Part shown: in pieces, positions 1 through 6,076 of the stretch
Position numbering within the stretch: position 1 is the first letter of the stretch
Layout of the letters: every line of letters starts with the position of its first letter
From: Conexibacteraceae bacterium
GTDB lineage: Bacteria; Actinomycetota; Thermoleophilia; Solirubrobacterales; Solirubrobacteraceae
Direction of reading: 5' to 3'
Assembly (NCBI GenBank): GCA_009785395.1
Contig: WQWK01000129.1
Coordinates: 1-6,076, forward strand
Length of the DNA stretch: 6,076 bases
The notes under the pieces: generated by a model
The model's input: only the letters and a program-made list of their open reading frames with translations
Told to the model about the DNA's origin: nothing
The model's database searches: none
Position numbers and translations under genes: made by a program

Positions 1-1314
1 GCGGGCGCGTACGTGCGCTACTTCGTGCGCCACCCGACGACGCAGATGATGCCGCGCAAGATCAAGACGGCGTTCACCGCGACCGACGCCGACAACGCGA
101 TCACGCAGATCCATGACATCGCCTTCACCCCGCGCGAGCGCGGCGGCGTCCGTGGAGTCGAGGTCCGGGTCGGCGGCGGCACCTCGATCATGCCGCGCCT
201 GGCGCCCGTCCTGTACGAGTTCGTCGAGCTCGACAACGGCGATTACCTGAAGGTCGCCGAGGCGGTGTTCCGGATCTTCGACCGCCAGGACTTCCTGCGC
301 GTGAACCGTGCGCGGGCGCGCATCAAGGTGCTCGTCGACAAGATCGGGATGGACGCCTTCCGCGAGCTGGTCGAGGAGGAGCTTGCGGGCGACTGGGTCG
401 CCGAGCGCGACTTCTCGATCGACGGGCTGCTGCTGGAGCACGACGAGGAGGCGCACGCGCCGGCACGGCCGGCTGCCACCGGCTCGCCCAACGGCGACCG
501 CCGCGAGTACGACCGCTTTGCCTCGAGCAACGTCCAGAGCCAGCGCCAGAAGGGGTTCTCGACCGTCGAGGTGACGGTCCCGCGCGGCGACGTCACGCCC
601 GAGCAGCTGCGGGGCCTCGGCCAGATCATGCGCGACTACACCGGCGGCTACGCGCGCACCACCGTGCACCAGAACCTCGTTCTGCGCTGGGTGCGTGACG
701 AGGCTGTCTACGACGTCTGGAAGCGCCTTGTGGAGCTCGAGCTCGGCGGCGGCGGGGCGGACGAGATCACCGACGTCGTGAGCTGCCCCGGCACCGACTC
801 GTGCAAGCTCGGGATCACCAGCTCGATGGGGCTCAACCGCGCCGTCCAGGAGCGCGTGGTGTCGATGCAGATCGAGGATCCGCTGACGCGCAGGATCCAC
901 ATCAAGATGAGCGGCTGCCCCAACGGCTGCAGCCAGCACCACCTGGCCAACATCGGCTTCTACGGCGCCTCGATCAAGGTCGGCGAGCACACGATCCCGG
1001 CCTACATCCCGCACATCGCGGGCTCTTACGAGGACGGCAACGTGCGCTTCGGGGACCGCCTCAAGTCGCGGCTGCCCGCCAAGCGCGTGCCCGACGCGGT
1101 CGAGCGCTGGATCCGCTTCTACGAGTCCGAGCGCGAGCCCGGCGAGGAGTTCAACGCCTTCGCGGCGCGGGTCGGGGCGGGCGCCTTCGAGGAGCAGGTG
1201 AGGGACCTTGCGATGCCCGTCGAATTCTCCCTGGAGAACATGAACTACTTCATCGACTGGACGAAGAACCAGCCGTTCCAGGTCGAGCGCGGCGAGGGCG
1301 AATGTGCCGTATGA
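1..1314 (+). CDS. sir: Siroheme/4Fe-4S sulfite (or nitrite) reductase, ferredoxin-type, 5' partial
   Basis: Catalyses the six-electron reduction of sulfite to sulfide in the cytoplasm, probably with ferredoxin as donor. The frame is open to the left edge, so the gene starts upstream; the GTG at 13 is internal. 437 codons are visible, and family members usually have about 550-600 residues, so an N-terminal part of roughly 100 or more residues is missing. Seen in sequence: a PRKIK motif at window codons 18-22, matching the PRKFK siroheme/substrate lysine motif of E. coli CysI. The four 4Fe-4S/siroheme cysteines are at codons 262, 268, 306 and 310 (SCPGTDSC, then GCPNGC), spaced C-x5-C-x37-C-x3-C, as expected for the family. 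A second ferredoxin-reductase half-domain starts near codon 180 (QRQKGFSTVEVTVP). The protein ends in GEGECAV. The sequence alone does not separate sulfite from nitrite reductase; the cysH-cysD-cysN neighbours favour sulfite. Confidence 0.93.
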   Translation, partial: AGAYVRYFVRHPTTQMMPRKIKTAFTATDADNAITQIHDIAFTPRERGGVRGVEVRVGGGTSIMPRLAPVLYEFVELDNGDYLKVAEAVFRIFDRQDFLRVNRARARIKVLVDKIGMDAFRELVEEELAGDWVAERDFSIDGLLLEHDEEAHAPARPAATGSPNGDRREYDRFASSNVQSQRQKGFSTVEVTVPRGDVTPEQLRGLGQIMRDYTGGYARTTVHQNLVLRWVRDEAVYDVWKRLVELELGGGGADEITDVVSCPGTDSCKLGITSSMGLNRAVQERVVSMQIEDPLTRRIHIKMSGCPNGCSQHHLANIGFYGASIKVGEHTIPAYIPHIAGSYEDGNVRFGDRLKSRLPAKRVPDAVERWIRFYESEREPGEEFNAFAARVGAGAFEEQVRDLAMPVEFSLENMNYFIDWTKNQPFQVERGEGECAV

Positions 1315-1331
1315 CCCGTTCGGGCCATTTC

Positions 1332-1339
1332 TACCGGTA
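1332..1339. promoter_or_regulatory. 8-bp palindrome TACCGGTA in the sir-cysH gap, possible operator
   Basis: A perfect 8-bp palindrome sits in the 39-nt gap between the sir stop and the cysH start, 14 nt before the GTG. It is the only part of the gap with AT-richer flanks. It could be a binding site for a sulfur- or Fe-S-responsive repressor, but an 8-bp palindrome can arise by chance and I recognise no named regulator motif. The cysH ribosome-binding site (GAGGG at 1344-1348, 5 nt from the start) lies just downstream. Confidence 0.2.
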
Positions 1340-1353
1340 ATCTGAGGGACGCA

Positions 1354-1983
1354 GTGTCCGCAACAACCCCCGATCTCGAGAGCGCCACCGCTCAGGAGGT
1401 GCTCGCATACGGCGTCGAGCGCTTCCATCCGCGGCTGAAGGCCGCCTGCTCCTTCCAGAAGGAGGAGACCGTGATCGCGCACATGCTGAGCGAGATCGAG
1501 CCCGGCGCGAAGCTGTTCACGATCGACACCGGCGTGCTGTTCCCGGAGACGCTGGCGACCTGGAAGCGGTTCGAGGAGCGCTTTGGCCTGGAGATCGAGG
1601 TGATCGACGCCTCCCCGGCGGCCGGGGCCGCTCCCTGGACGCGCGAGAACTGCTGCGGGCAGGCCAAGGTCGACGGGCTCGAGCAGGCGCTTTCCGATGT
1701 CGAGGCGTGGATCACCGGGATCCGCCGCGAGCAGTCGCCGACGCGCGCCGGCTCGGCCAAGCTCGAGCGCGACGAGAAACGCGGCATCTGGAAGCTGAAC
1801 CCGCTAGCCGACTGGACCGACAAGGACGTCTGGGCCTACATCTTCAAATATGACCTGCCGTACAACCCCCTCCACGACCAGGGCTACGATTCGATCGGCT
1901 GTGCTCCGTGCACGCTTCCCGGCAGCGGCCGCGACGGCCGCTGGGCCGGGGAGGACAAGACGGAGTGCGGCATCCATCTCTGA
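1354..1983 (+). CDS. cysH: Adenylyl-sulfate (APS) reductase, 4Fe-4S, thioredoxin-dependent CysH type
   Basis: Reduces APS to sulfite and AMP in the cytoplasm, probably using thioredoxin. The 209 residues form a PP-loop-superfamily reductase, somewhat shorter than most CysH (about 230-250). Motifs in order: SFQKEE at 33-38 (nucleotide loop), TIDTGVLFPET at 56-66, Cys-Cys at 100-101, GIRREQSPTR at 122-131, WTDKDVW at 154-160, CAPC at 183-186, and the C-terminal KTECGIHL with the catalytic Cys205. The CC plus CxxC pairs are the 4Fe-4S ligands that mark APS-type rather than PAPS-type enzymes. The lysine after CC (K105) is kept, but the usual CCxxRKVxPL reads CCGQAKVDGL, so the Arg and Pro are replaced. 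The GTG start is chosen because GAGGG lies 5 nt upstream. A strong hairpin (1918-1950) lies inside the 3' end. cysD follows 12 nt after the TGA. Confidence 0.95.
   Translation: MSATTPDLESATAQEVLAYGVERFHPRLKAACSFQKEETVIAHMLSEIEPGAKLFTIDTGVLFPETLATWKRFEERFGLEIEVIDASPAAGAAPWTRENCCGQAKVDGLEQALSDVEAWITGIRREQSPTRAGSAKLERDEKRGIWKLNPLADWTDKDVWAYIFKYDLPYNPLHDQGYDSIGCAPCTLPGSGRDGRWAGEDKTECGIHL
1918..1950 (+). repeat. Strong imperfect hairpin inside the 3' end of cysH
   Basis: CAGCGGCCG at 1923-1931 pairs perfectly with 1935-1943 around a 3-nt loop. The stem is extended by CCCGG (1918-1922) pairing with CCGGG (1946-1950) across a two-base bulge. It encodes the Gly/Arg-rich stretch between the CAPC and KTECG motifs of CysH, so coding constraint plus high GC may explain it. 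There is no T-tract after it, so it is not a typical intrinsic terminator, and cysD starts 46 nt later. Confidence 0.5.
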
Positions 1984-1995
1984 TGAGAAGCACGT

Positions 1996-2937
1996 ATGAG
2001 CACGCAAGCTGAACACGAAGTGACCGACACCGCCAAATACGAGCTCTCGCACCTGCAGACGCTCGAGGCCGAGTCGATCTACATCATGCGTGAGGTCGCG
2101 GCCCAGTTCGAGCGGCCGGTGCTGCTGTTCAGCGGCGGCAAGGACTCGATCGTGCTGATGCGCCTGGCCGAGAAGGCGTTCCGCCCGGGCCGCTTCCCGT
2201 TCCCGGTGATGCACGTCGACACCGGCCACAACTTCCCCGAGGTGATCGCGTTCCGTGACCAGCTCGTCGAGCAGCTGGGCGAGCGGATCATCGTCGCCTC
2301 GGTACAGGACTCGATCGACGCCGGCCGCGTGCGCGAGGAGACCGGCCCGCGCGCCTCCCGCAACAGGCTGCAGACCGTCACGTTGCTCGACGCGATCGCC
2401 GAGCACGGGTTCGATGCGGCGTTCGGCGGGGCGCGACGCGACGAGGAGCGCGCCCGCGCCAAGGAGCGCGTGTTCTCCTTCCGCGACGACTTCGGCCAGT
2501 GGGACCCGAAGAACCAGCGCCCCGAGCTGTGGTCGCTGTACAACGGCCGCATCCGCAAGGGCGAACACGTGCGCGTCTTCCCGATCTCCAACTGGACGGA
2601 GATGGACGTCTGGCAGTACATCGCCCAGGAGCAGCTCGCGGTCCCGACGATCTACTACGCGCATACCCGCGAGGTGTTCGAGCGCGACAACATGCTCTAC
2701 GCCGCAGGCGAGCACATTGAGCTGATCGACGGCGAGGTCCCGTTCGAGGCCTCGGTGCGCTACCGCACCGTCGGCGACATGACCTGCACCGGCGCGGTGC
2801 GTTCGGTCGCTTCGACGCTCCCGGAGGTCGTCGCCGAGATCGCCGCCACGCGCATCACCGAGCGCGGCGAGACACGCGCCGACGACCGTGTCACCGAGGC
2901 GGCGATGGAAGACCGCAAGCGCGAGGGCTATTTCTAG
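1996..2937 (+). CDS. cysD: Sulfate adenylyltransferase subunit 2 (ATP sulfurylase, PP-loop catalytic subunit)
   Basis: Catalytic subunit of the heterodimeric ATP sulfurylase: sulfate + ATP gives APS + PPi, working with the GTPase CysN. The 313 residues are close to the usual family length (about 300). Seen in sequence: the ATP pyrophosphatase P-loop SGGKDS at 46-51, HVDTGHNFPE at 73-82, GGARRDEERARAKERVFSFR at 144-163, a long basic WDPKNQRPELW segment at 169-179, the PISNWTEMDVWQYI motif at 196-209, RYRTVGDMTCTG at 255-266 and the characteristic C-terminal EDRKREGYF. The ATG start is supported by GAGAAG at 1985-1990, 5 nt upstream. The stop codon abuts the cysN start directly, so the two subunits are probably translationally coupled for equal amounts. 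No anomalies seen. Confidence 0.97.
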   Translation: MSTQAEHEVTDTAKYELSHLQTLEAESIYIMREVAAQFERPVLLFSGGKDSIVLMRLAEKAFRPGRFPFPVMHVDTGHNFPEVIAFRDQLVEQLGERIIVASVQDSIDAGRVREETGPRASRNRLQTVTLLDAIAEHGFDAAFGGARRDEERARAKERVFSFRDDFGQWDPKNQRPELWSLYNGRIRKGEHVRVFPISNWTEMDVWQYIAQEQLAVPTIYYAHTREVFERDNMLYAAGEHIELIDGEVPFEASVRYRTVGDMTCTGAVRSVASTLPEVVAEIAATRITERGETRADDRVTEAAMEDRKREGYF

Positions 2938-4248
2938 ATGACGCTGACGACCAAGGGCACCCGCAGCGAGCTGCTGCGGATCGCCACGGCCGGCTCGGTG
3001 GACGACGGCAAGTCGACGTTGATCGGACGGCTGCTGCACGACACCAAGTCGATCCTCGAGGACCAGCTCGAGCACGTCGCCGAGACCTCCGAGCGGCGCG
3101 GCGACGGCTACCTCAACCTGGCGCTGCTGACCGACGGCCTGCGGGCCGAGCGCGAGCAGGGGATCACGATCGACGTCGCCTACCGCTACTTCCAGACCGG
3201 GGAGGCAGGCGGGGCCGGCAGTGCGGGCGCCGGCGGGCGCAAGTTCATCATCGCCGACACGCCCGGCCACGAGCAGTACACGCGCAACATGGTCACCGGC
3301 GCCTCAACGGCCGACCTCTCGATCGTGCTGATCGACGCCCGCCACGGGGTCAGCGAGCAGACCCGCCGGCACGCGTACATAGCCTCCCTGCTGCGGATCC
3401 CGCACCTGGTCGTGGCGGTCAATAAGATGGACCTCGTCGACTATTCGGAGGAGGTCTTCTCCGAGATCGTCGCCGAGTTCACCGACTGGGCCACGCGCCT
3501 GCAGCTCTCCGACGTGGTGTTCATCCCGATCTCGGCCCTGAAGGGGGACAACGTCGTCGAGCGCTCGCCGGAGATGCCCTGGTACCAGGGCTCGTCGCTG
3601 CTCTACCACCTGGAGCACGTGGTGATCGCGACCGATCGCGACATGGATGACGTGCGCTTCCCGGTCCAGTGGGTGGTCCGGCCGATGCACGACGACCACC
3701 ACGATTACCGCGGCTATGCGGGCCAGGTCGCCGCCGGCGTGCTGCGCCCCGGCACCGACGTGGTCGTGCTGCCGAGCGGCCGCAAGACGAAGATTCGCGC
3801 GATCGACACCTACGACGGCGAGGTCGATGTCGCCTTCCCGGCGATGTCGGTGACGCTGCGGCTCGAGGACGACATCGACATCTCGCGCGGCGACGTGATC
3901 GTCAACGCCGAGGAGGCGCCGACGGTCGCGCGCGAGTTCGAGGCGATGGTCTGCTGGATGAGCGAGGAGCCGATGCGGCCCGGCGGGCGCTACGCGATCC
4001 ACCACACCACGCGCGCGGCCAAGGCCGTGGTCGACAAGCTCGAATTCCGCGTCGACGTGAACACGCTGGAGCGCGATCCGGATGCGGTCCAGCTGTCGCT
4101 CAACGAGATCGGCCGGGTGCATCTGCGCAGCTCGGCGCCGCTGGTCGTCGACCCGTATTCACGCAACCGCACGACCGGGAGCTTCATCCTGATCGACGAG
4201 TCGACCAACGACACGGTCGGCGCCGGGATGATCCGTTCAGGACGCTGA
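2938..4248 (+). CDS. cysN: Sulfate adenylyltransferase subunit 1 (regulatory GTPase), not fused to APS kinase
   Basis: GTPase subunit of ATP sulfurylase; GTP hydrolysis drives APS formation by CysD. An EF-Tu-like protein of 436 residues. G motifs: P-loop GSVDDGKS at 19-26, switch I region with EREQGITIDVAYRYF at 71-85, DTPGHEQYTRNMVTGAS at 107-123, NKMD at 162-165 and SALKGD at 199-204. Two beta-barrel domains follow (about 238-330 and 331-432). The protein ends after the last barrel, so the C-terminal APS-kinase domain of CysNC fusions is absent, which agrees with the APS-reducing CysH upstream. A Gly/Ala-rich insert (residues 88-100) precedes the DTPGH strand. The ATG follows the cysD TAG with no gap, and GAGGG at 2923-2927 inside cysD can serve as ribosome-binding site. 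The stop codon lies within a short direct repeat (4229-4255). Confidence 0.97.
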   Translation: MTLTTKGTRSELLRIATAGSVDDGKSTLIGRLLHDTKSILEDQLEHVAETSERRGDGYLNLALLTDGLRAEREQGITIDVAYRYFQTGEAGGAGSAGAGGRKFIIADTPGHEQYTRNMVTGASTADLSIVLIDARHGVSEQTRRHAYIASLLRIPHLVVAVNKMDLVDYSEEVFSEIVAEFTDWATRLQLSDVVFIPISALKGDNVVERSPEMPWYQGSSLLYHLEHVVIATDRDMDDVRFPVQWVVRPMHDDHHDYRGYAGQVAAGVLRPGTDVVVLPSGRKTKIRAIDTYDGEVDVAFPAMSVTLRLEDDIDISRGDVIVNAEEAPTVAREFEAMVCWMSEEPMRPGGRYAIHHTTRAAKAVVDKLEFRVDVNTLERDPDAVQLSLNEIGRVHLRSSAPLVVDPYSRNRTTGSFILIDESTNDTVGAGMIRSGR

Positions 4249-4255
4249 TCCGTTC
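4229..4255 (+). repeat. Direct repeat TGATCCGTTC at the cysN stop codon
   Basis: The 10-mer TGATCCGTTC occurs at 4229-4238 and again at 4246-4255, where its TGA is the cysN stop codon. A near copy (TGACCCGTTC) starts at the sir stop codon at 1312, also followed by GGG. The second copy can form a small stem (GATCC/GGGTC) around a GTTC loop at 4247-4260. The repeat is short and could be chance; its function is unknown. Confidence 0.4.
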
Positions 4256-4290
4256 GGGTCGGTACCTTCCCGTCGGTGAAGCAGTTTGAT

Positions 4291-6076
4291 GTGAGCGACG
4301 CCCAGGCAGCGGGGGCAGGGGCGGTCGCGATGACGACGACGGTCGATGGCGCGGCGGCGGGAGCCGTCGCGGCGGGTCCGGGGGCGGTCGCGGCCGGTCC
4401 GGGGGCGGTCGCGATGACGACGACGGTCGAGGCTCCGAGGGTGAGGGGAAGGAAACCCACCCTGGGGGTGGGTTTCCTTCCCCTCACCTCGCCAGGCGCC
4501 AACCTGATCGCGATCGCGATCCCGGCAATCGCCGGCGCCGTCGTGACCGCGATCGCGCTCACCAGCCGCAGCCTCTGGCTCGACGAGGGCTCGACCTTCA
4601 CGATCGCCTCCCAGCACGGCCACGCGCTGTGGCACGGGATCGCCAATGACGGCGGCAACATGCTCGGCTACTACCTGCTGATGCACGTCCTGATCGGCTG
4701 GTTCGGCCATGCCCTGTGGTTGCTGCGGCTGCCGTCGGTGATCGCGACCGCGGCCACCGGGGGGCTGGTTGCGGCCGTGGCGCTGCGCCTCTTCGCCGGT
4801 CGCAGGCGGCTCGCCGTGGCCGCCGGGCTGCTGACCGTGATCAGCGTGCCGCTCGTGTTCTGGGGCCAGAACGCCCGCGGCTACGCGATCCTCGTGGCGC
4901 TCAGCGTGGCCTCGTTCCTGGCCCTGACCGCGATCCTGCAGACACCGCCGGAGCGCGCACCGGCCCGCGGCGCCGTGATCGCCTACGTGCTCAGCACGCT
5001 CGCGGCGATGTACGTCGGTTACGACGTCGCGCTGCTGATCCCCGCGCAGCTGGCGCTGCTGCTGGTGTACCGGGAGCGTGCCCGGCTTGTGATCGGGTGC
5101 CTGGCAATCGTGCTGGCGCTGTCCATGCCGCTGGTCGTGCTCGCGCTGCAGCGCGGGTCGGGCCAGCTGTTCTGGGTGACGCCGCTGAGCATGCAGATCG
5201 CCGTGCAGGCGGGTCTGACGCTGCTGTCGGCCGGCATGCCGCCGAACTTCCACCACACGTCGACGACGGTCTTGGCCGCGCTCGTGACAGGGCCGGTGCT
5301 GCTGGTCGCGCTGCTCACGGCCACCTACGCGGCGGTGCGTGATGGACGCAGGGCGCTGTCCGTGCTGATCCTGCTCTCCTGGTTCGTGATCCCGACGGTG
5401 CTCGCGCTGGGCGCCTACGGGGCGGGCGAGCCGGTCGAACTGGCGCGCGTGACGATCCTGGTGATGCCGGCCGTCGCGCTGCTCCTCGCCTGGCTGCTGT
5501 TGGGCCCCGGTCTGGCGGCGGCACGGGGCTCGGGTGTGACCGGGGTGCTCTCCCCGGGCGCGGCCGCCGTGCTGCGGCAGGTGGCTCCGCCGCTCGGGGT
5601 GGCCGGCGTGGCGGTGCTGCTCGCGCTGCGGCTGCTGCAGTTGATCCCGAGCTACGGCACCTCGCCCGAGCCGTGGAACGCAGCCACCAAATACGTGCTG
5701 GCCGCGACGCCCACGAGCGAGCCCGCCTGCGTGGCCTTCTACCCGAGCGACGGTCGTGAGCCGTTCGACTACTACCTCCTGTCGCGCGGGGCCGCTGCCG
5801 ATTCGAGCCTGACTCCGGTCCTGCCGACCCTCGCCTGGCGCAGCATCAGGCCATACGTCGAGGACTACGTCTCGATCGATGGCGGCCAGCGGGCCGCCAT
5901 CGCCAGCGCCTGCCCCCGTCTCTGGCTGATCTCGAGCCATGCCGGCCGGGCGCAGGGAGGCACCCCCCAATCGCGGGCCAATTTCGTGCGCTACCGGGCG
6001 CTGGAGCGAGGGCTGCTCGGGCTCTACCCGCACACGAGCGAGCGCGACTTCGGCTGGGCCTCACGCGTCGAGGTAC
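4291..6076 (+). CDS. GT39/ArnT-like (GT-C) multi-spanning membrane glycosyltransferase, 3' partial
   Basis: Probably transfers a sugar from a polyprenyl-phosphate carrier to an acceptor on the outer face of the membrane; donor and acceptor unknown. The frame is open past the right edge. Numbered from the GTG at 4291 (595 residues visible), a low-complexity tail of about 70 residues precedes the first membrane helix (72-91). SLWLDEGSTF follows, with the Asp-Glu pair at 98-99 as expected for the catalytic first loop of this family. GQNARGYA (Arg196) matches the family's SQ-x-AR-x-Y motif. About 11-12 hydrophobic segments run to residue 455, then an extracytoplasmic part with Cys480 and Cys541 and the phrase RLWLISSH. 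The start is uncertain. GTG 4291 has GGTGA at 4275-4279 and gives MSDAQ; GTG 4276, ATG 4330 and ATG 4414 are alternatives. Nothing after 4488 fits, because the next GTG (4543) would cut helix 1. A role tied to the cys operon is not apparent. Confidence 0.82.
   Translation, partial: MSDAQAAGAGAVAMTTTVDGAAAGAVAAGPGAVAAGPGAVAMTTTVEAPRVRGRKPTLGVGFLPLTSPGANLIAIAIPAIAGAVVTAIALTSRSLWLDEGSTFTIASQHGHALWHGIANDGGNMLGYYLLMHVLIGWFGHALWLLRLPSVIATAATGGLVAAVALRLFAGRRRLAVAAGLLTVISVPLVFWGQNARGYAILVALSVASFLALTAILQTPPERAPARGAVIAYVLSTLAAMYVGYDVALLIPAQLALLLVYRERARLVIGCLAIVLALSMPLVVLALQRGSGQLFWVTPLSMQIAVQAGLTLLSAGMPPNFHHTSTTVLAALVTGPVLLVALLTATYAAVRDGRRALSVLILLSWFVIPTVLALGAYGAGEPVELARVTILVMPAVALLLAWLLLGPGLAAARGSGVTGVLSPGAAAVLRQVAPPLGVAGVAVLLALRLLQLIPSYGTSPEPWNAATKYVLAATPTSEPACVAFYPSDGREPFDYYLLSRGAAADSSLTPVLPTLAWRSIRPYVEDYVSIDGGQRAAIASACPRLWLISSHAGRAQGGTPQSRANFVRYRALERGLLGLYPHTSERDFGWASRVEV
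4318..4430 (+). repeat. In-frame 21-bp-period repeat with identical 29-bp ends
   Basis: Four 21-bp periods separate two identical 29-bp copies (4318-4346 and 4402-4430). Between them, units at 4360-4380 and 4381-4401 match at 18 of 21 positions. The core GGGGCGGTCGCG occurs exactly at 4318, 4381 and 4402. In the glycosyltransferase frame the units read GAVAMTT, TVDGAAA, GAVAAGP, GAVAAGP, GAVAMTT. The period is a multiple of three, so gain or loss of units keeps the frame. Each 29-bp end also contains a G-run 8 nt before an ATG (4330 and 4414), so each could initiate translation. Confidence 0.85.
4440..4488. repeat. Near-perfect long hairpin (23-bp stem, 3-nt loop), possible terminator or mobile palindrome
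   Basis: 4440-4462 is the exact reverse complement of 4466-4488, with loop TGG. Three further pairs (4436-4438 with 4489-4491) form beyond a one-base bulge at 4439. The core has an AAACCCACCC / GGGTGGGTTT layout, as in bidirectional intrinsic terminators, but the 3' side continues TTTCCTTCCCC and not as a clean T-run. It lies 191 nt after cysN, where an operon terminator could be, yet it also falls inside the open frame of the glycosyltransferase, encoding part of the tail just before helix 1 (VRGRKPTLGVGFLPLT). The hairpin itself is certain; terminator, attenuator or repetitive-palindrome roles are inference. Confidence 0.85.
5877..5902 (+). repeat. 11-bp perfect inverted repeat inside the glycosyltransferase gene
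   Basis: CGATGGCGGCC at 5877-5887 is the reverse complement of 5892-5902, with a 4-nt loop AGCG. It encodes the IDGGQRAAIA stretch in the extracytoplasmic C-terminal region. No T-tract follows. It may be a by-product of GC-rich codons for Gly and Ala. Confidence 0.5.

Noticed and set aside
801..1340. A 179-codon + strand frame overlapping sir.
   Set aside because: Out-of-frame Arg/Ala/Gly-rich shadow of the siroheme-binding region, which is conserved in the other frame.
1804..3270. A 488-codon open frame on the minus strand across cysH, cysD and cysN.
   Set aside because: It spans the ends of three well-recognised genes and shows no domain of its own; long antisense frames are expected at this GC content.
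3304..4122. A 272-codon minus-strand frame opposite cysN.
   Set aside because: His/Asp/Arg-rich shadow of the CysN reading frame with no recognisable motif.
4246..4290. Possible stop-codon readthrough joining CysN to the glycosyltransferase, since both share a frame with no other stop between.
   Set aside because: CysN is complete at its usual length, the downstream gene has its own candidate starts, and a one-in-three frame match is expected by chance.
4440..4488. Calling the long hairpin a firm intrinsic terminator.
   Set aside because: It lacks a clean T-run and lies within the most likely coding region of the next gene, so I list it as an inverted repeat with possible terminator function.
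4505..4560. Repeated GCGATC/GCGATCGC words resembling HIP1.
   Set aside because: They come from alternating Ile and Ala codons in helix 1 of the glycosyltransferase; HIP1 is a cyanobacterial genome feature and nothing else here points to that group.
4237..6033. A 598-codon open frame on the minus strand opposite the glycosyltransferase.
   Set aside because: Its product is a low-complexity mix of Arg, Gln, His and Gly, typical of the antisense of GC-rich membrane-protein codons. The + strand frame has recognisable GT39 motifs and helices.

Overview
The window is high-GC DNA with dense, mostly single-strand coding and strong G/C preference at third codon positions. This suits an actinobacterium. 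The style of the proteins (a C-terminal GECAV-type tail on the siroheme reductase, a short 4Fe-4S CysH, separate CysD and CysN) makes me think of Thermoleophilia/Solirubrobacterales, but that lineage guess is inference and not shown by any marker gene here.

Positions 1-4248 hold an assimilatory sulfate reduction operon, all on the + strand and in near-reverse biochemical order: a 5'-truncated ferredoxin-type siroheme sulfite (nitrite) reductase (1-1314), the APS reductase cysH (1354-1983), and the two ATP sulfurylase subunits cysD (1996-2937) and cysN (2938-4248). Spacings are 39, 12 and 0 nt. CysD/CysN would make APS from sulfate and ATP, with GTP hydrolysis on CysN driving the reaction. CysH, which carries the Cys-Cys/CxxC iron-sulfur ligands, would reduce APS to sulfite, and the siroheme enzyme would reduce sulfite to sulfide. 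No APS kinase (cysC) is present or fused to CysN, which agrees with a direct APS route.

Positions 4249-6076 hold a multi-spanning membrane glycosyltransferase of the GT39/ArnT/PMT (GT-C) type on the + strand. It is still open at the right edge. It has the LDE motif in the first extracytoplasmic loop, about a dozen hydrophobic segments and an extracytoplasmic C-terminal part. It has no obvious metabolic link to sulfur assimilation.

The oddest DNA is at 4318-4488, between cysN and the hydrophobic core of the glycosyltransferase. A 21-bp-period repeat encodes seven-residue units, and its two ends carry identical 29-bp copies that each contain a G-run followed by an ATG. Right after it comes a near-perfect long hairpin (23-bp stem, 3-nt loop). 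Both lie inside the open frame of the glycosyltransferase's N-terminal tail, yet they look like intergenic or regulatory DNA. I found no CRISPR array, tRNA, rRNA, insertion sequence or clearly new multi-gene system.
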